A stretch of 55,272 nucleotides of DNA, from NCBI GenBank assembly GCA_934255135.1, contig CAKQMV010000013.1:1-55272 (forward strand), read 5' to 3'. The notes below the pieces were generated by a model. That model was given only the letters and a program-made list of their open reading frames with translations, ran no database searches and was not told where the DNA came from. This DNA comes from an uncultured Clostridia bacterium. GTDB lineage: Bacteria; Bacillota; Clostridia; Peptostreptococcales; Anaerovoracaceae. Within the stretch, counting starts at the first letter, position 1. Every line of letters begins with the position of its first letter. Made by a program: the position numbers and the translations under genes. Below are positions 1 through 7,876 of the stretch, piece by piece.

Positions 1-312
1 CGTTGTTACTACAGATTATCCTGCCTGTGAGACCTCACGGGATAAGTCATCAGTCTTTCCTCGTCTACCTGCCTAATCTACCAGTATGAGTTACGTTTGC
101 CTTTTGGACTTTGCGACTTACAGCCCGCTTATCCGTCACACTAGCCTTGGTATCAGGTTTCTGTTCGTCAGGCTACGATTTTGCTATCCCTTCTTCTCGC
201 CTGTACCTCGCGATACAAACCTTGGGAGTTGCTATGAGGTTCGTCGGCAACTACGCCCTACGTGGACTTGCAGCACAGACTGACGGCATGCCCGTCATAC
301 TGATAAGCGCAC
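1..312 (-). mobile_element. Possible 5' part of a group II intron RNA (runs off left edge)
   Basis: No convincing protein is encoded here; the short plus-strand reading frames lack ribosome sites and appear to be antisense to a structured RNA. Read on the minus strand the segment starts with GTGCGC at 312, like the conserved GUGYG 5' end of group II introns. It then has stretches reminiscent of intron domain I (GCAAGTCC, GAAACCTGATACC). No maturase is visible, because the segment leaves the window at base 1. The GTGCGC also lies inside an IS66-type terminal palindrome, so the match could be coincidence. Identification is from recall of intron sequences and is tentative. Confidence 0.35.
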
Positions 313-338
313 AATGACAGGGTATCATTGTGCGCTTA
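304..338. repeat. Perfect 14-bp inverted repeat at the IS66-like left end
   Basis: TAAGCGCACAATGA at 304-317 is the exact inverse of 325-338, with a 7-nt loop. Both arms resemble the IS66 terminal sequence. This is either two element ends abutting head to head or a subterminal hairpin. Confidence 0.75.
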
Positions 339-626
339 CGATTCTTGTTTCATGTTTTCACATAAACTGTAGTTGGATGTCTCGCATGGCATATCGGCTA
401 CTATGTCTAGCTTTACAGCCTCCTGTTTTACAGGTGCAATCTGAGATTAACCCTTGGCTTCAGGAATGTTTGGATAGCCTTTCTGCCGGAACATGTAAAT
501 TCATCTATACAAGGTGTTTGTAGAAATGCCTTTCTGTTTACACCATTGATAATCAGTAAGACCGCTGTTTCTACATTCCATTATTAAATCGAAACGTTCT
601 TCAGGTGTTAGACTGTTAGTAATCAT
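336..626 (-). pseudogene. tnpA: IS66-family accessory protein TnpA, broken
   Basis: The reading frame starts at ATG 626 with a weak AGG upstream. It encodes a peptide beginning MITNSLTPEERFDLIMECR and continuing SGLTDYQWCKQKGIS, which matches the IS66 OrfA/TnpA N-terminal helix-turn-helix (typical pattern SGLSDYQWC..HGI). The frame is interrupted by TGA at 503-501, where the family usually has Trp, and by TAA at 449-447. Downstream residues in the same frame (KGYPNIPEAKG and PVKQEAVKLDIV) still look like TnpA, so this is one decayed gene. In IS66 elements TnpA is an accessory protein needed with TnpB and TnpC for transposition; neither partner is here. Confidence 0.75.
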
Positions 627-783
627 AAAGAAACCTCACATAAGGTAAAGTGAAATGGTCACTTTGTTATACATATGCATAGTAAAGTAATCACATTTCC
701 AATATCAATTATGAGAGTTTCATACTGTACTTACAATCCACCCCATCATTAAGCGCTTACGAAGGCAAAGGCAAAAGCACTTG

Positions 784-1284
784 TTATTTCAAAATAAAGT
801 AGCCTGCCAAAAACAGAGTCTCAGGGAAGCAACCTCCCGGAACTCTGTTGTTGTATAGGCCTCTATTGGATTGCACTGCTCTCAAAATATAGAAGGCTTT
901 CTTATCGAACACAAAATCGTCTGACATCTTGCAGATGACATGGATACCAGTCCTGCTCGGGCTGATTTCCACATAGGCATCTGGGAAGTGGTCGATGACC
1001 GTCTGCGCCCAGGGAACAACGCTACCGTTCTCCACACAGTGGTCAAGGTTGATAAGGGCAAAATTCTTTGATGCCAGTGTGCCGATGCCATCGAACTTCA
1101 CCGCAGCCTTAACGGCGGTATCGAAATCCGAGAAGGTGTTCGGAATGTTCACACTGGCATTACCGCCTGTGCGAGGGTTCTTGGGAATCTTGTCCGGCTT
1201 TTCTTTTCCGGGCTTCTGCTCATACTGCCAACAGCACCATTCAGCTGTGTCTTTCAGGTGCCGTGGTATTTTTTCATGGTTCAT
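784..1284 (-). pseudogene. N-terminal fragment of a phage/ICE-type DNA primase
   Basis: The start chosen is ATG 1284, preceded 7 nt upstream by GGAGG; an in-frame ATG at 1368 has no such site. Residues 2-115 have the pattern of the N-terminal domain of primases carried by integrative elements and phages: 'IPRHLKDTAEWCCWQYE', 'NPRTGG', 'FDGIGTLASKNFALINLDHCV', 'YVEISPSRTGIHVICK'. The DHC and SPSRTGI segments are the usual conserved blocks. After residue ~125 the family resemblance stops and the frame ends at 784, only 24 bp from the IS66-like end. The helicase half is absent. This is probably a relic of an integrated element, cut by a rearrangement. Confidence 0.65.
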
Positions 1285-1406
1285 ATATAACCTCCTTGTC
1301 TCGGTGATAGAGGCTTTCCCTCTGTCCATATGCGAAAACAAGAAGTAAATCGAACCCCATAAAAACAAAAAAATTACCCTCGATTTTCTTGAAGGTAATT
1401 ATTAGT

Positions 1407-1435
1407 TTGCTAAATGGATGAAAGGCTGCTATAAT
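1407..1435 (+). promoter_or_regulatory. Sigma-70-type promoter for the RHH-methyltransferase genes
   Basis: TTGCTA (1407-1412), 17-bp spacer, TATAAT (1430-1435). Transcription would start near 1442, just ahead of the leader hairpin and the RHH gene. Confidence 0.7.
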
Positions 1436-1447
1436 TTCATATGTCAA

Positions 1448-1480
1448 TTAGATGTAAAATAGATAGGGAGGGACATCTAA
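1448..1480 (+). promoter_or_regulatory. Leader inverted repeat enclosing the ribosome-binding site
   Basis: TTAGATGT (1448-1455) is inverse to ACATCTAA (1473-1480). The loop holds the ribosome site GGGAGGG (1466-1472) and the start codon follows immediately at 1481. It could be an RNA hairpin exposing or masking the site, or a DNA operator for the RHH protein encoded next. Both readings are inference. Confidence 0.5.
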
Positions 1481-1663
1481 ATGAAACAGCAAAATGCATA
1501 TCCACTTAGACTAGATGAAACCTTACAGAAAAAGGTAAAAAAACTAGCAAAAGATAACGATCGTACATTTAGGGCACAGATTGAAAACATCCTTAAAAAC
1601 TATGTTGCCGAATATGAGCAGAAACACGGTGAAATAATAATAGACCAATCGCATGACTCTTAA
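1481..1663 (+). CDS. Small ribbon-helix-helix (Arc/MetJ-like) DNA-binding protein
   Basis: The 60-residue protein opens with a beta strand followed by two helices (YPLRLDETLQKKVKKLAKDN, then DRTFRAQIENILKNYV), the layout of Arc-type ribbon-helix-helix regulators that bind DNA as dimers. The ribosome site GGGAGG lies 8 nt upstream of the ATG. It has its own TTGCTA/TATAAT promoter and sits 35 bp before the cytosine methyltransferase start, so the two are probably co-transcribed. By position it is a candidate control protein for the methyltransferase locus, possibly autoregulatory through the inverted repeat around its own start. The target DNA is unknown. Confidence 0.7.
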   Translation: MKQQNAYPLRLDETLQKKVKKLAKDNDRTFRAQIENILKNYVAEYEQKHGEIIIDQSHDS

Positions 1664-1698
1664 TTACGTCAGTATAAATGAAAAAGAAGGTAAAAATT

Positions 1699-3300
1699 AT
1701 GCAGACATATAACGCTGTGGACCTATTTTGTGGTGCTGGCGGTTTGAGCCTGGGATTTACTCAAACGGGTAGAGTTCAAATTATTGCCGCAGCAGAAAAT
1801 AATCCAAATGCAAGAAAAACTTATAAACGAAACCTTAAAGTATCGAGGCTTTATTCCGATGTTCGTACAATCGATTATGCAGAACTATTAGACTCTGTAG
1901 GGACTGTTGATTTGGTTATTGGCGGTCCTCCTTGCCAAGGCTTCTCAAATGCTAACAGACAGCACACCTCTGTAATTAGTATGAATAACAGACTGGTTAA
2001 GGAATATGTTCGTGCCATTTGCGAACTTCAACCCAAAGCTTTTGTTATGGAAAATGTTGCTATGTTGCGTTCTCAAGTGCATCGTTTTATGGTGGATGAA
2101 AATGATCTATTGGACGAGCGCGTTATGAACCTAGGATTAAGCAGTGATGAAGTAGAGATTCTTCCGGCATCCGCTGTTTTTGATGGGGCAATGGATTTTG
2201 TAAATCAAATTTGTCAGGGTAATGCACTTCCATGGGCTGAATCATTTTTTAAGATAATCAATCTTTTATATCGTTACCGTATTAACCAAGAGAAATTTGA
2301 TAAAACTATTGATAAACACAAAAAGCAACTCTCGGCTAAACTAACTGAAATCTGCGAATTTTATTCCGGAGATGATGATATTTCCCTAGCCCAGCAGCTA
2401 GATAGGAGAATGGCAAATTTATTGCTTGAGTATATGAAAGATTCTTCGTTAGATTTCGATACTGTAATCAAAAGCATTGAAACGCCTTTGTTTATGCAAA
2501 AGGCAATTTCAAAAATGAAAGAGTTATCTGAAAATGATGTCCATGTGTTTGATATCAAGGAGGCTAAAGGTTCAATTGTTGCGGTAGTAAAATCTTATGC
2601 TGTACTCGACTATATAAAATGTATTTTGGAATCCGAGCCGTATTCTTACACTTTAACAGCACAAGTGCTGAATGCTATTCATTATGGCGCGCCTCAAAAG
2701 AGAGAACGCTTCATTATTGTAGGCACTTCAAAGGATATGAAAGAATGCTCTCCTCCAAAAGTGGAATACAGTGAGAATTTCAGAACAGTATATGATGCGA
2801 TTTCCGATTTGCAGGAAGTGCCTGTATCAACAGATAAAGATGCAAAACCCGTTGAGTTAACAACACCACTACAAATATCCACACTTGGAAAAAACCTGCG
2901 TGGTAGATTGTTATATAATCATATAGTAACGGCTTCAACAGACACGGCGCTGAAAAGATTCAAAGCATTAAAAGCAGGACAGAATTTCCATGATTTAGAC
3001 CCCCAACTAAAATCAACATACAGTAATGCAGCGAGGACTCAAAATACAATCTATATGAGATTGAAGTATAATGAGCCATCTGGTACTGTTGTAAATGTTC
3101 GCAAATCAATGTGGATTCATCCAGTATTAGACAGAGCAATTTCAATCAGAGAAGCCGCACGATTACAAACGTTCCCGGATAGCTTTGTTTTTGAGGGTAC
3201 AAAAGATTCACAATATCAGCAGGTTGGCAATGCGGTTCCACCGTTCTTAGCAAAAGCAATTGCCGAGAGTATCATTGAGGTTTTAGATGCCGAGGAATAA
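1699..3300 (+). CDS. dcm: DNA (cytosine-5-)-methyltransferase
   Basis: Transfers a methyl group from S-adenosylmethionine to C5 of cytosine in a specific DNA site. Motif I (DLFCGAGG) is at residues 8-15, motif IV with catalytic C79 is GGPPCQGFS, and ENV (motif VI) is at 118-120. QKRERFIIVG (motif VIII) lies near 332 and QQVGNAVPP (motif X) near 508. The start at 1699 is preferred because AAGAAGG lies 8 nt upstream; an in-frame ATG at 1678 has no ribosome site. At 533 aa it is longer than the usual 330-420 aa: about 200 residues are inserted between motifs VI and VIII. It converges on a four-gene minus operon with a GHKL ATPase, suggesting it supplies the self-marking part of a defence system. 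No classic restriction endonuclease is visible. Confidence 0.95.
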   Translation: MQTYNAVDLFCGAGGLSLGFTQTGRVQIIAAAENNPNARKTYKRNLKVSRLYSDVRTIDYAELLDSVGTVDLVIGGPPCQGFSNANRQHTSVISMNNRLVKEYVRAICELQPKAFVMENVAMLRSQVHRFMVDENDLLDERVMNLGLSSDEVEILPASAVFDGAMDFVNQICQGNALPWAESFFKIINLLYRYRINQEKFDKTIDKHKKQLSAKLTEICEFYSGDDDISLAQQLDRRMANLLLEYMKDSSLDFDTVIKSIETPLFMQKAISKMKELSENDVHVFDIKEAKGSIVAVVKSYAVLDYIKCILESEPYSYTLTAQVLNAIHYGAPQKRERFIIVGTSKDMKECSPPKVEYSENFRTVYDAISDLQEVPVSTDKDAKPVELTTPLQISTLGKNLRGRLLYNHIVTASTDTALKRFKALKAGQNFHDLDPQLKSTYSNAARTQNTIYMRLKYNEPSGTVVNVRKSMWIHPVLDRAISIREAARLQTFPDSFVFEGTKDSQYQQVGNAVPPFLAKAIAESIIEVLDAEE

Positions 3301-3303
3301 GAG

Positions 3304-3346
3304 AAGAGGTCACACCTTTCTCAAAAGAAAGATGCGACCTCTTTTT
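3304..3346. terminator. Bidirectional terminator between convergent genes
   Basis: AAGAGGTC (3304-3311) pairs with GACCTCTT (3336-3343), with an inner CTTTC/GAAAG stem. T-runs follow on + (TTTTTT) and A-rich sequence on the other side. It separates dcm from the minus operon ending at 3346. Confidence 0.75.
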
Positions 3347-4128
3347 TATACGGCTACTGTTTCCACATTAGTTATTGCGGCTTCTGATTTTGTTGCTTCT
3401 TTAGTAATTTCTTCAGCCTTGGCCATAATTTTGTCATGAATTTTTTGCGAAGGCAAGCAGTCCAAAATATAGATACCTCCTAACAGGTTCAGATATTTTG
3501 CAAGTTCTCCAACCGTGTCTGTATTAATCAACAAACCTTTTTGGCGGGCTTCCAACACTGCGTCTAAAAACGCACGAATTATAGCTGGATTATTTGAAGT
3601 ATTACGCTCACAAATATGCATAATATAGTCAGAATTCTCGCAGACGAATTTAGTCAACTCCCAAGGATCTGTCCGGCTGTCATCATATGTAAGGCGTCCT
3701 ATCCACCAAAGTCGAGACAGTGCATTTCTTGTCAAAGAACGTCTTGCTCCAAAACCGAACATAAAATGCTGTTCAATATTGCTGGCGGTACATTTCTTAT
3801 CAATTCTCCATCTATATTTTACATATTTCCAAAAGGGACCAAAACACAGCCCAGCCCACAATCTTTCGTCTGATGCCTGTGATTCAGAAAGAAAATTCAG
3901 ATTTCCGTATACTCGTTGAACATTTGTGGCTTCCGTTGCAAATGGATCATTCTCTGACATATCAAGTGTGAAATCAGCAATTTCGCCATATTTTGTATTT
4001 AAAAACAAAGCATTTTCAAATTCTTCTTCTAGCCAAGCAGAAGAATCCAATTGAAACTTATCTAGCCAGTGAGGCAGATTGCTCTTTATTGCATCCAGGT
4101 TGTCGTAACTTATAAACTGTAATTTCAT
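3346..4128 (-). CDS. DUF6339-like protein, last gene of the GHKL ATPase operon
   Basis: Soluble 260-aa protein with no signal peptide. A central block, RLWAGLCFGPFWKYVKYRW, followed by HFMFGFGARRSLTRNALSRLWWIGRLTYD, resembles what I recall as the DUF6339 family, whose function is unknown. The C-terminal third is helical, with a charged tail (KIMAKAEEITKEATK). Its ATG overlaps the stop of the preceding gene (ATGA, 4125-4128), so translation is probably coupled. I see no canonical nuclease motif, although the conserved Arg/Trp-rich block could bind nucleic acid. By context it is a component, perhaps an adaptor or effector, of the methyltransferase-linked locus. The function is inference. Confidence 0.6.
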   Translation of the reverse strand: MKLQFISYDNLDAIKSNLPHWLDKFQLDSSAWLEEEFENALFLNTKYGEIADFTLDMSENDPFATEATNVQRVYGNLNFLSESQASDERLWAGLCFGPFWKYVKYRWRIDKKCTASNIEQHFMFGFGARRSLTRNALSRLWWIGRLTYDDSRTDPWELTKFVCENSDYIMHICERNTSNNPAIIRAFLDAVLEARQKGLLINTDTVGELAKYLNLLGGIYILDCLPSQKIHDKIMAKAEEITKEATKSEAAITNVETVAV

Positions 4129-5009
4129 TCGTCATCACCTCCAGATACACTAAAACTACTGGTTAAAATGCGGAATGCATCTGATATCGGGTCATTAATG
4201 AGTTTTTGAGCTAATTCGAGAGCATTCTTGGATTTGAATTCCTCGGATTCTATATCACAATCAAATTTGGTGAGCAGTGCTTTACTGATTGTTTTGTACC
4301 ACAGGATGTCCTGGTTTTCCATTCGTTCCTCGGGTTTCATTAGTTGTAATGTTCCGAGAACATAAGTAAGTGCAGGAATTACAGTAAGAGAATTAAGTAC
4401 GGGCTGATACTGTGGAGTGATTGCAAGTTTCTTATAGCAATAGTAATCCTCAAGAGGAAGCTTAATAATAATTTTGCGAAGCCCTGGATCTATGAGCATT
4501 TCACGGCATGACACATCTGCATTGCGAATGATGCTAAAAATTGATGGTGTATTTGCAAGATCATCAATATCCTTAGATATATCGACCGTGACCATTGAGC
4601 CGACAGCCATTACGCAACCCGCCTCAATATCAAACACCACACCGCTATAATCGGCGTGGAAATCATCCGTTGTAAAGCCAGTAATGTCCTCAACAGCAAT
4701 TACAAATGAACAAATCTGCAACTTTCCGCAAACAAGCTTATTCTCGATTATGTAGCTTTCAGCGACATTATCTGTGATTACTACTTTTCGATATCCTGTT
4801 TGCGCGCACTCTAAGTGATACACATATTTTGCTCTTCCTGCTTTAATTAGATCTTTTAGACCGTTGCTAGTAAGATTCGCAATAAAATCAACCCTTAAGT
4901 TATATCCATCCTTAACGACATCAACAGTTACCTCATAAGTACCCTGCTTGTAATCATCTGAATATGAAGACAGCACAGGATATGGGTAGAGTTTATACTT
5001 TATTTCCAT
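4125..5009 (-). CDS. Uncharacterised protein of the GHKL ATPase operon
   Basis: 294-aa soluble protein that I do not recognise. The N-terminal ~190 residues look beta-rich (alternating hydrophobics such as YEVTVDVVKDGYNLRVDFIANL and CSFVIAVEDITGF). The C-terminal ~100 residues are helical (LTVIPALTYVLGTLQLM, ELAQKLIND). It overlaps the ATPase gene upstream by 17 bp and the DUF6339-like gene downstream by 4 bp, so the three products are likely made in fixed proportion and may form a complex. No catalytic signature is evident. The acidic C-terminus (SGGDDE) is the only compositional oddity. Confidence 0.55.
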   Translation of the reverse strand: MEIKYKLYPYPVLSSYSDDYKQGTYEVTVDVVKDGYNLRVDFIANLTSNGLKDLIKAGRAKYVYHLECAQTGYRKVVITDNVAESYIIENKLVCGKLQICSFVIAVEDITGFTTDDFHADYSGVVFDIEAGCVMAVGSMVTVDISKDIDDLANTPSIFSIIRNADVSCREMLIDPGLRKIIIKLPLEDYYCYKKLAITPQYQPVLNSLTVIPALTYVLGTLQLMKPEERMENQDILWYKTISKALLTKFDCDIESEEFKSKNALELAQKLINDPISDAFRILTSSFSVSGGDDE

Positions 5010-6906
5010 ATGCTTTTACCTCCATAGAACAGTAATCGTGGTAATCAAGAGAGACTCTTATTACAACCGGGACTTTCTCTGTAAAAGTAAATCCCTCAAT
5101 ACGATTTTTGTTAATCTTTATTCCTGGACAAGCATCGCAACTTGCGGATAGAATTGCTGCATCATAGCTCTGTGACTCTGCAGACATAAACAAATCAATA
5201 ATTCCATTTTCAGCATTCACAGATGGGGTAAAGGAAATAGTATACTGACCTGTGTCTTTATTTGTACAAAGAACCCTTATCTTTGCGGGTGCAATTCCAG
5301 ATAAAGATTTACGATGCTCTATAGGAGTATCTCCACCACCAGTTCCGGTTCCATGGCCTCCGCCACCTTCTCCTCCTCCGCCGGTTCCATCTCCATCTCT
5401 GCCTCCCTCACCAGGAACATCTGTAACCACAATATCTCCTTCCGGATCATCCACCTGGGTTGTGCCTTCGCCACCCGACTGAGTTCCTGTTGGCTTGGAT
5501 GTAACCGTATTAATTTTCACCCGGATATTATTGATTGTATCATTGATATTTTCTGCTGGGTCTTCTTGTTTAGGCGTTTCATCCTGTTCTGCCGAAAGAT
5601 ATTCACCGACAGAAGGATCTAAAGCCTCTTCACTATCATCATCTTTGAGTTCATCAAGACATTTTTTAATGAATTTTGTGAGACTACTCAGCAAGGTACG
5701 TGCTTTACTTTTATTTTCAGCTCGTTCAATTTCCCATTCAAGATGCTGTGGATTTTCCAAACTTCTGAGATAAGAATTGAGTTCATCCCCTTCAATATAG
5801 AGAATGCCTGCAAAAGGAATCAGACCATTTATATTTCCCTTATCCTTGATTTTCATGCCGGTCTGTCTGACCATAGCGACCCTACGATGGAATTCTGGCA
5901 TAATCATCAGTCTAAGCGTAACCTTACCTTTGATGGTTGGGTCTTCATTTATTTCATTTTCAAATGTATGGGAAAGCTTTCCGTTCGTTAACGCGGCATA
6001 ATACTCATCAGCGTGTTCCTGAAAGAAAGCTTTATGCGTAACCATAAGATTAGGAAGTGTATCTCTACTTATAAGAGTACCATCAACATTTACGACCAAA
6101 GCATTGTTGTAAACAGCGTAAAGGAAACCATCAAGAATAGAAGCAACCATTTGCTCTTTCCAATCACCTTCACCCGTAAATCCTAAGATAAAGATATCTG
6201 TTCCAAAGTCTTCAGTTTCTCTACGATAATTGGGGTCAAGTGAAATCTGTTCATGAACAGGCGAGTTCTTTTCATTTCCATAAAAACCAGTTCCTTGTGT
6301 AGTCTCGCCTTTTTTGTTTTTGAAAGAAGTTAAACGAGATACACCTTGGTATGCAAAAATACCTTCCTCATCGGCTGTGCTATAAAATACAGTTCGAAAA
6401 GCAGAGCAAGCATACGGAGCAAACTTGCCGATACCAAACGAACCGCCATTGGTCCCACTTTTATCTGAGGCGCCCGTTGATTTGGTGAGATTACACCACG
6501 GAGAATTGTATTCTTCTCTCGAACCAGTAAGGCCCGTTGTATTATGGTCACTAATTCTCAAACAAATGATTTTATCTTGTTTGGAAACGGAAATTGCTTT
6601 TTTGAAAAATGATTTTGCCTTATCAGATTTTTGTTTTGACCAAAAATCTAAAGCACGATCAAAAGCATCAGTCAAGCCATGAAAATCAGGGATATCCTTT
6701 GAAGAAATCTCAAATGTGACAAAATCAACCTTGGTATGATTGCCATTTAGAAGATTTGCATCAATAGAATTCTGACATATTTCTCGCGCCAACGATTTTA
6801 TAGGCGTACCTCTAAATGTTTCCACGCCTGAATCTGCGATGCCAAATATCTGACCATAATTATTGGAAGGAAAATTCCAATAATGTCGTAAGCTAAAAAG
6901 GCCCAT
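4993..6906 (-). CDS. GHKL (Hsp90/MutL/MORC-like) ATPase with Gly-rich linker
   Basis: The N-terminal ~200 residues carry the ATP-lid fold of GHKL enzymes: N box REICQNSIDA (N46, D49), G1 box ISDHNTTGL (D120, G125) and G2 box GGSFGIGKFA (154-163). A middle domain of about 300 residues follows, then a linker at ~500-525 made almost only of Gly, Asp and Thr. The ~110-residue C-terminal domain looks beta-rich. GHKL proteins use ATP binding to clamp or dimerise on DNA or partners. GHKL/MORC-type ATPases beside 5mC methyltransferases are known from comparative genomics of restriction systems, usually with Z1 helicase, Vsr or PLD nucleases, none of which appear here. The ribosome site GGAGG precedes the ATG, and the gene overlaps the next by 17 bp. 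Confidence 0.8.
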   Translation of the reverse strand: MGLFSLRHYWNFPSNNYGQIFGIADSGVETFRGTPIKSLAREICQNSIDANLLNGNHTKVDFVTFEISSKDIPDFHGLTDAFDRALDFWSKQKSDKAKSFFKKAISVSKQDKIICLRISDHNTTGLTGSREEYNSPWCNLTKSTGASDKSGTNGGSFGIGKFAPYACSAFRTVFYSTADEEGIFAYQGVSRLTSFKNKKGETTQGTGFYGNEKNSPVHEQISLDPNYRRETEDFGTDIFILGFTGEGDWKEQMVASILDGFLYAVYNNALVVNVDGTLISRDTLPNLMVTHKAFFQEHADEYYAALTNGKLSHTFENEINEDPTIKGKVTLRLMIMPEFHRRVAMVRQTGMKIKDKGNINGLIPFAGILYIEGDELNSYLRSLENPQHLEWEIERAENKSKARTLLSSLTKFIKKCLDELKDDDSEEALDPSVGEYLSAEQDETPKQEDPAENINDTINNIRVKINTVTSKPTGTQSGGEGTTQVDDPEGDIVVTDVPGEGGRDGDGTGGGGEGGGGHGTGTGGGDTPIEHRKSLSGIAPAKIRVLCTNKDTGQYTISFTPSVNAENGIIDLFMSAESQSYDAAILSASCDACPGIKINKNRIEGFTFTEKVPVVIRVSLDYHDYCSMEVKAYGNKV

Positions 6907-6920
6907 GAGTATTTCCTCCT

Positions 6921-7154
6921 TTATTTCAATGTAAACCGTGAATTTTTTGTAGTTTCGGTTTTTGCAAACTTTTTCTTTGCTTCCCTAACTTCTGTTTCGA
7001 TTGCTACGAAAATCTGGTCAACATCCTGTTGCGTGTATTCATAAGCAGACGTGTTTGAGCAGTTTCCTAAAAGTTGAAGCATATCGATTATCTTGTTTGT
7101 TCTGGCCTCTGCCAGTCGAACGAATTTATCTCTTTTGGTTTCTTTTGCTGCCAT
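6921..7154 (-). CDS. Small helical protein, first gene of the GHKL ATPase operon
   Basis: 77-aa, highly charged, helical protein: KRDKFVRLAEARTNKIIDMLQLLGNCSN, then SAYEYTQQDVDQIFVAIETEV. This pattern (LAE.R..K....L.LLGN.SN...Y.Y...DV..IF.A) is, as I recall, a recurrent small protein found near phage and restriction genes in Firmicutes. No function is known. It has GGAGG before its ATG, 14 bp separate it from the ATPase gene, and it lies directly behind a strong promoter inside a long palindrome. An antitoxin-like or regulatory role is possible but unsupported. Confidence 0.6.
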   Translation of the reverse strand: MAAKETKRDKFVRLAEARTNKIIDMLQLLGNCSNTSAYEYTQQDVDQIFVAIETEVREAKKKFAKTETTKNSRFTLK

Positions 7155-7180
7155 AATAATCTACGCCTCCTTATGTATAT

Positions 7181-7256
7181 AAGGTATCATCAATGTCGCA
7201 TCCTGTCAATAATATTTGAAAAATATTATTGACATTTTTCAAATATTATCTATATT
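7181..7256. promoter_or_regulatory. Divergent promoter within a perfect 31-bp palindrome
   Basis: Bases 7204-7234 form a perfect palindrome centred on 7219 whose two ends are outward TTGACA boxes. On minus, TTGACA (7209-7204) is followed after 17 bp by TACCTT (7186-7181), driving the 77-aa/ATPase operon. On +, TTGACA (7229-7234) is followed after 16 bp by TATATT (7251-7256), driving no recognised gene. A second overlapping inverted repeat (ATAATATTTGAAAAA, inverse at 7235-7249) adds to the dyad. It looks like an operator covering both -35 boxes. Confidence 0.65.
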
Positions 7257-7756
7257 TATTTTTAATTATGTTTTTTGCGTTTAATAATTTTTAGATACAG
7301 ACTATATTTTATAAATATTTACAAAATAAAAAAGTGATCACAAAAAGAGCATAACTCCTTTGCAACCACTTTAATTTAAAATGAGGTGAACTCTCACGAA
7401 TACTATTATCATATACTCTTTTGCTCAAAAATGAGCGAAACAATTGTATTCTTGAATGTTTTCTTCCACGCTCCATTCTTGGTCAGATTTTTCGGAAGAA
7501 CTCTTTATGCCCCCTGTTACTCATCCTAACAAATCCAAGCCGAAGCAGAAAGCAACAAAATGCCTATACCCTGTTATCTGTTGGATTGTCCTTCATGGTC
7601 TTGTACCTTCCGTAATAATCGCAAGTAATCACCGAGAAGGCAAAAAGAAAACGACCATACAGGAGCATTTCTACTCTTGTATGGTCGTATTTCTTCAGTT
7701 TTCCGTTTGAAGGCGTCACTCAAAAAAATATCGTTGGTTTCAATAATCCCTAAGTG

Positions 7757-7783
7757 AACGCCCCAAAGTGGGGTCTTTTTTAT
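7757..7783 (+). terminator. Rho-independent terminator
   Basis: GCCCC AAAGT GGGG stem-loop followed by TCTTTTTT on +. Confidence 0.6.
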
Positions 7784-7831
7784 TATCTTCATTATAGCTA
7801 CTAGCTTCATAATAAACAATCGGGGTAATTG

Positions 7832-7876
7832 AAAACGGCGTCTGGAAATGCACAAGGTTCCAAAAAACGCCGTTTT
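7832..7876 (-). terminator. Terminator of the purine/molybdenum-hydroxylase operon
   Basis: AAAACGGCGT (7832-7841) pairs with ACGCCGTTTT (7867-7876), with an inner TGGAA/TTCCA stem. It lies 46 bp after the last gene of the minus operon, and Ts follow on the minus strand. Confidence 0.65.

Larger units (their letters stand above)
303..760 (-). mobile_element. Degenerate, internally deleted IS66-family element
   Basis: The ends are imperfect inverted repeats. TAAGCGC..AATGA..GGG read rightwards from 304 matches TAAGCGC..AATGA..GGG read leftwards from 759 (15 of 19 positions). IS66 elements typically begin GTAAGCG, and the right end here is GTAAGCGCTT (760 to 751). Inside lies a broken minus-strand tnpA; no tnpB or tnpC is present, so about 2 kb of a normal IS66 is missing. 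The flanking octamers (295-302 and 761-768) do not match, so no target duplication survives. The right end lies 24 bp from the truncated primase gene. Confidence 0.7.

Noticed and set aside
5252..5482. Proline-rich plus-strand frame
   Set aside because: Antisense of the Gly-rich linker of the GHKL ATPase.
7574..7855. 93-codon minus-strand frame
   Set aside because: It spans two terminator hairpins and lacks a ribosome site or recognisable protein features.
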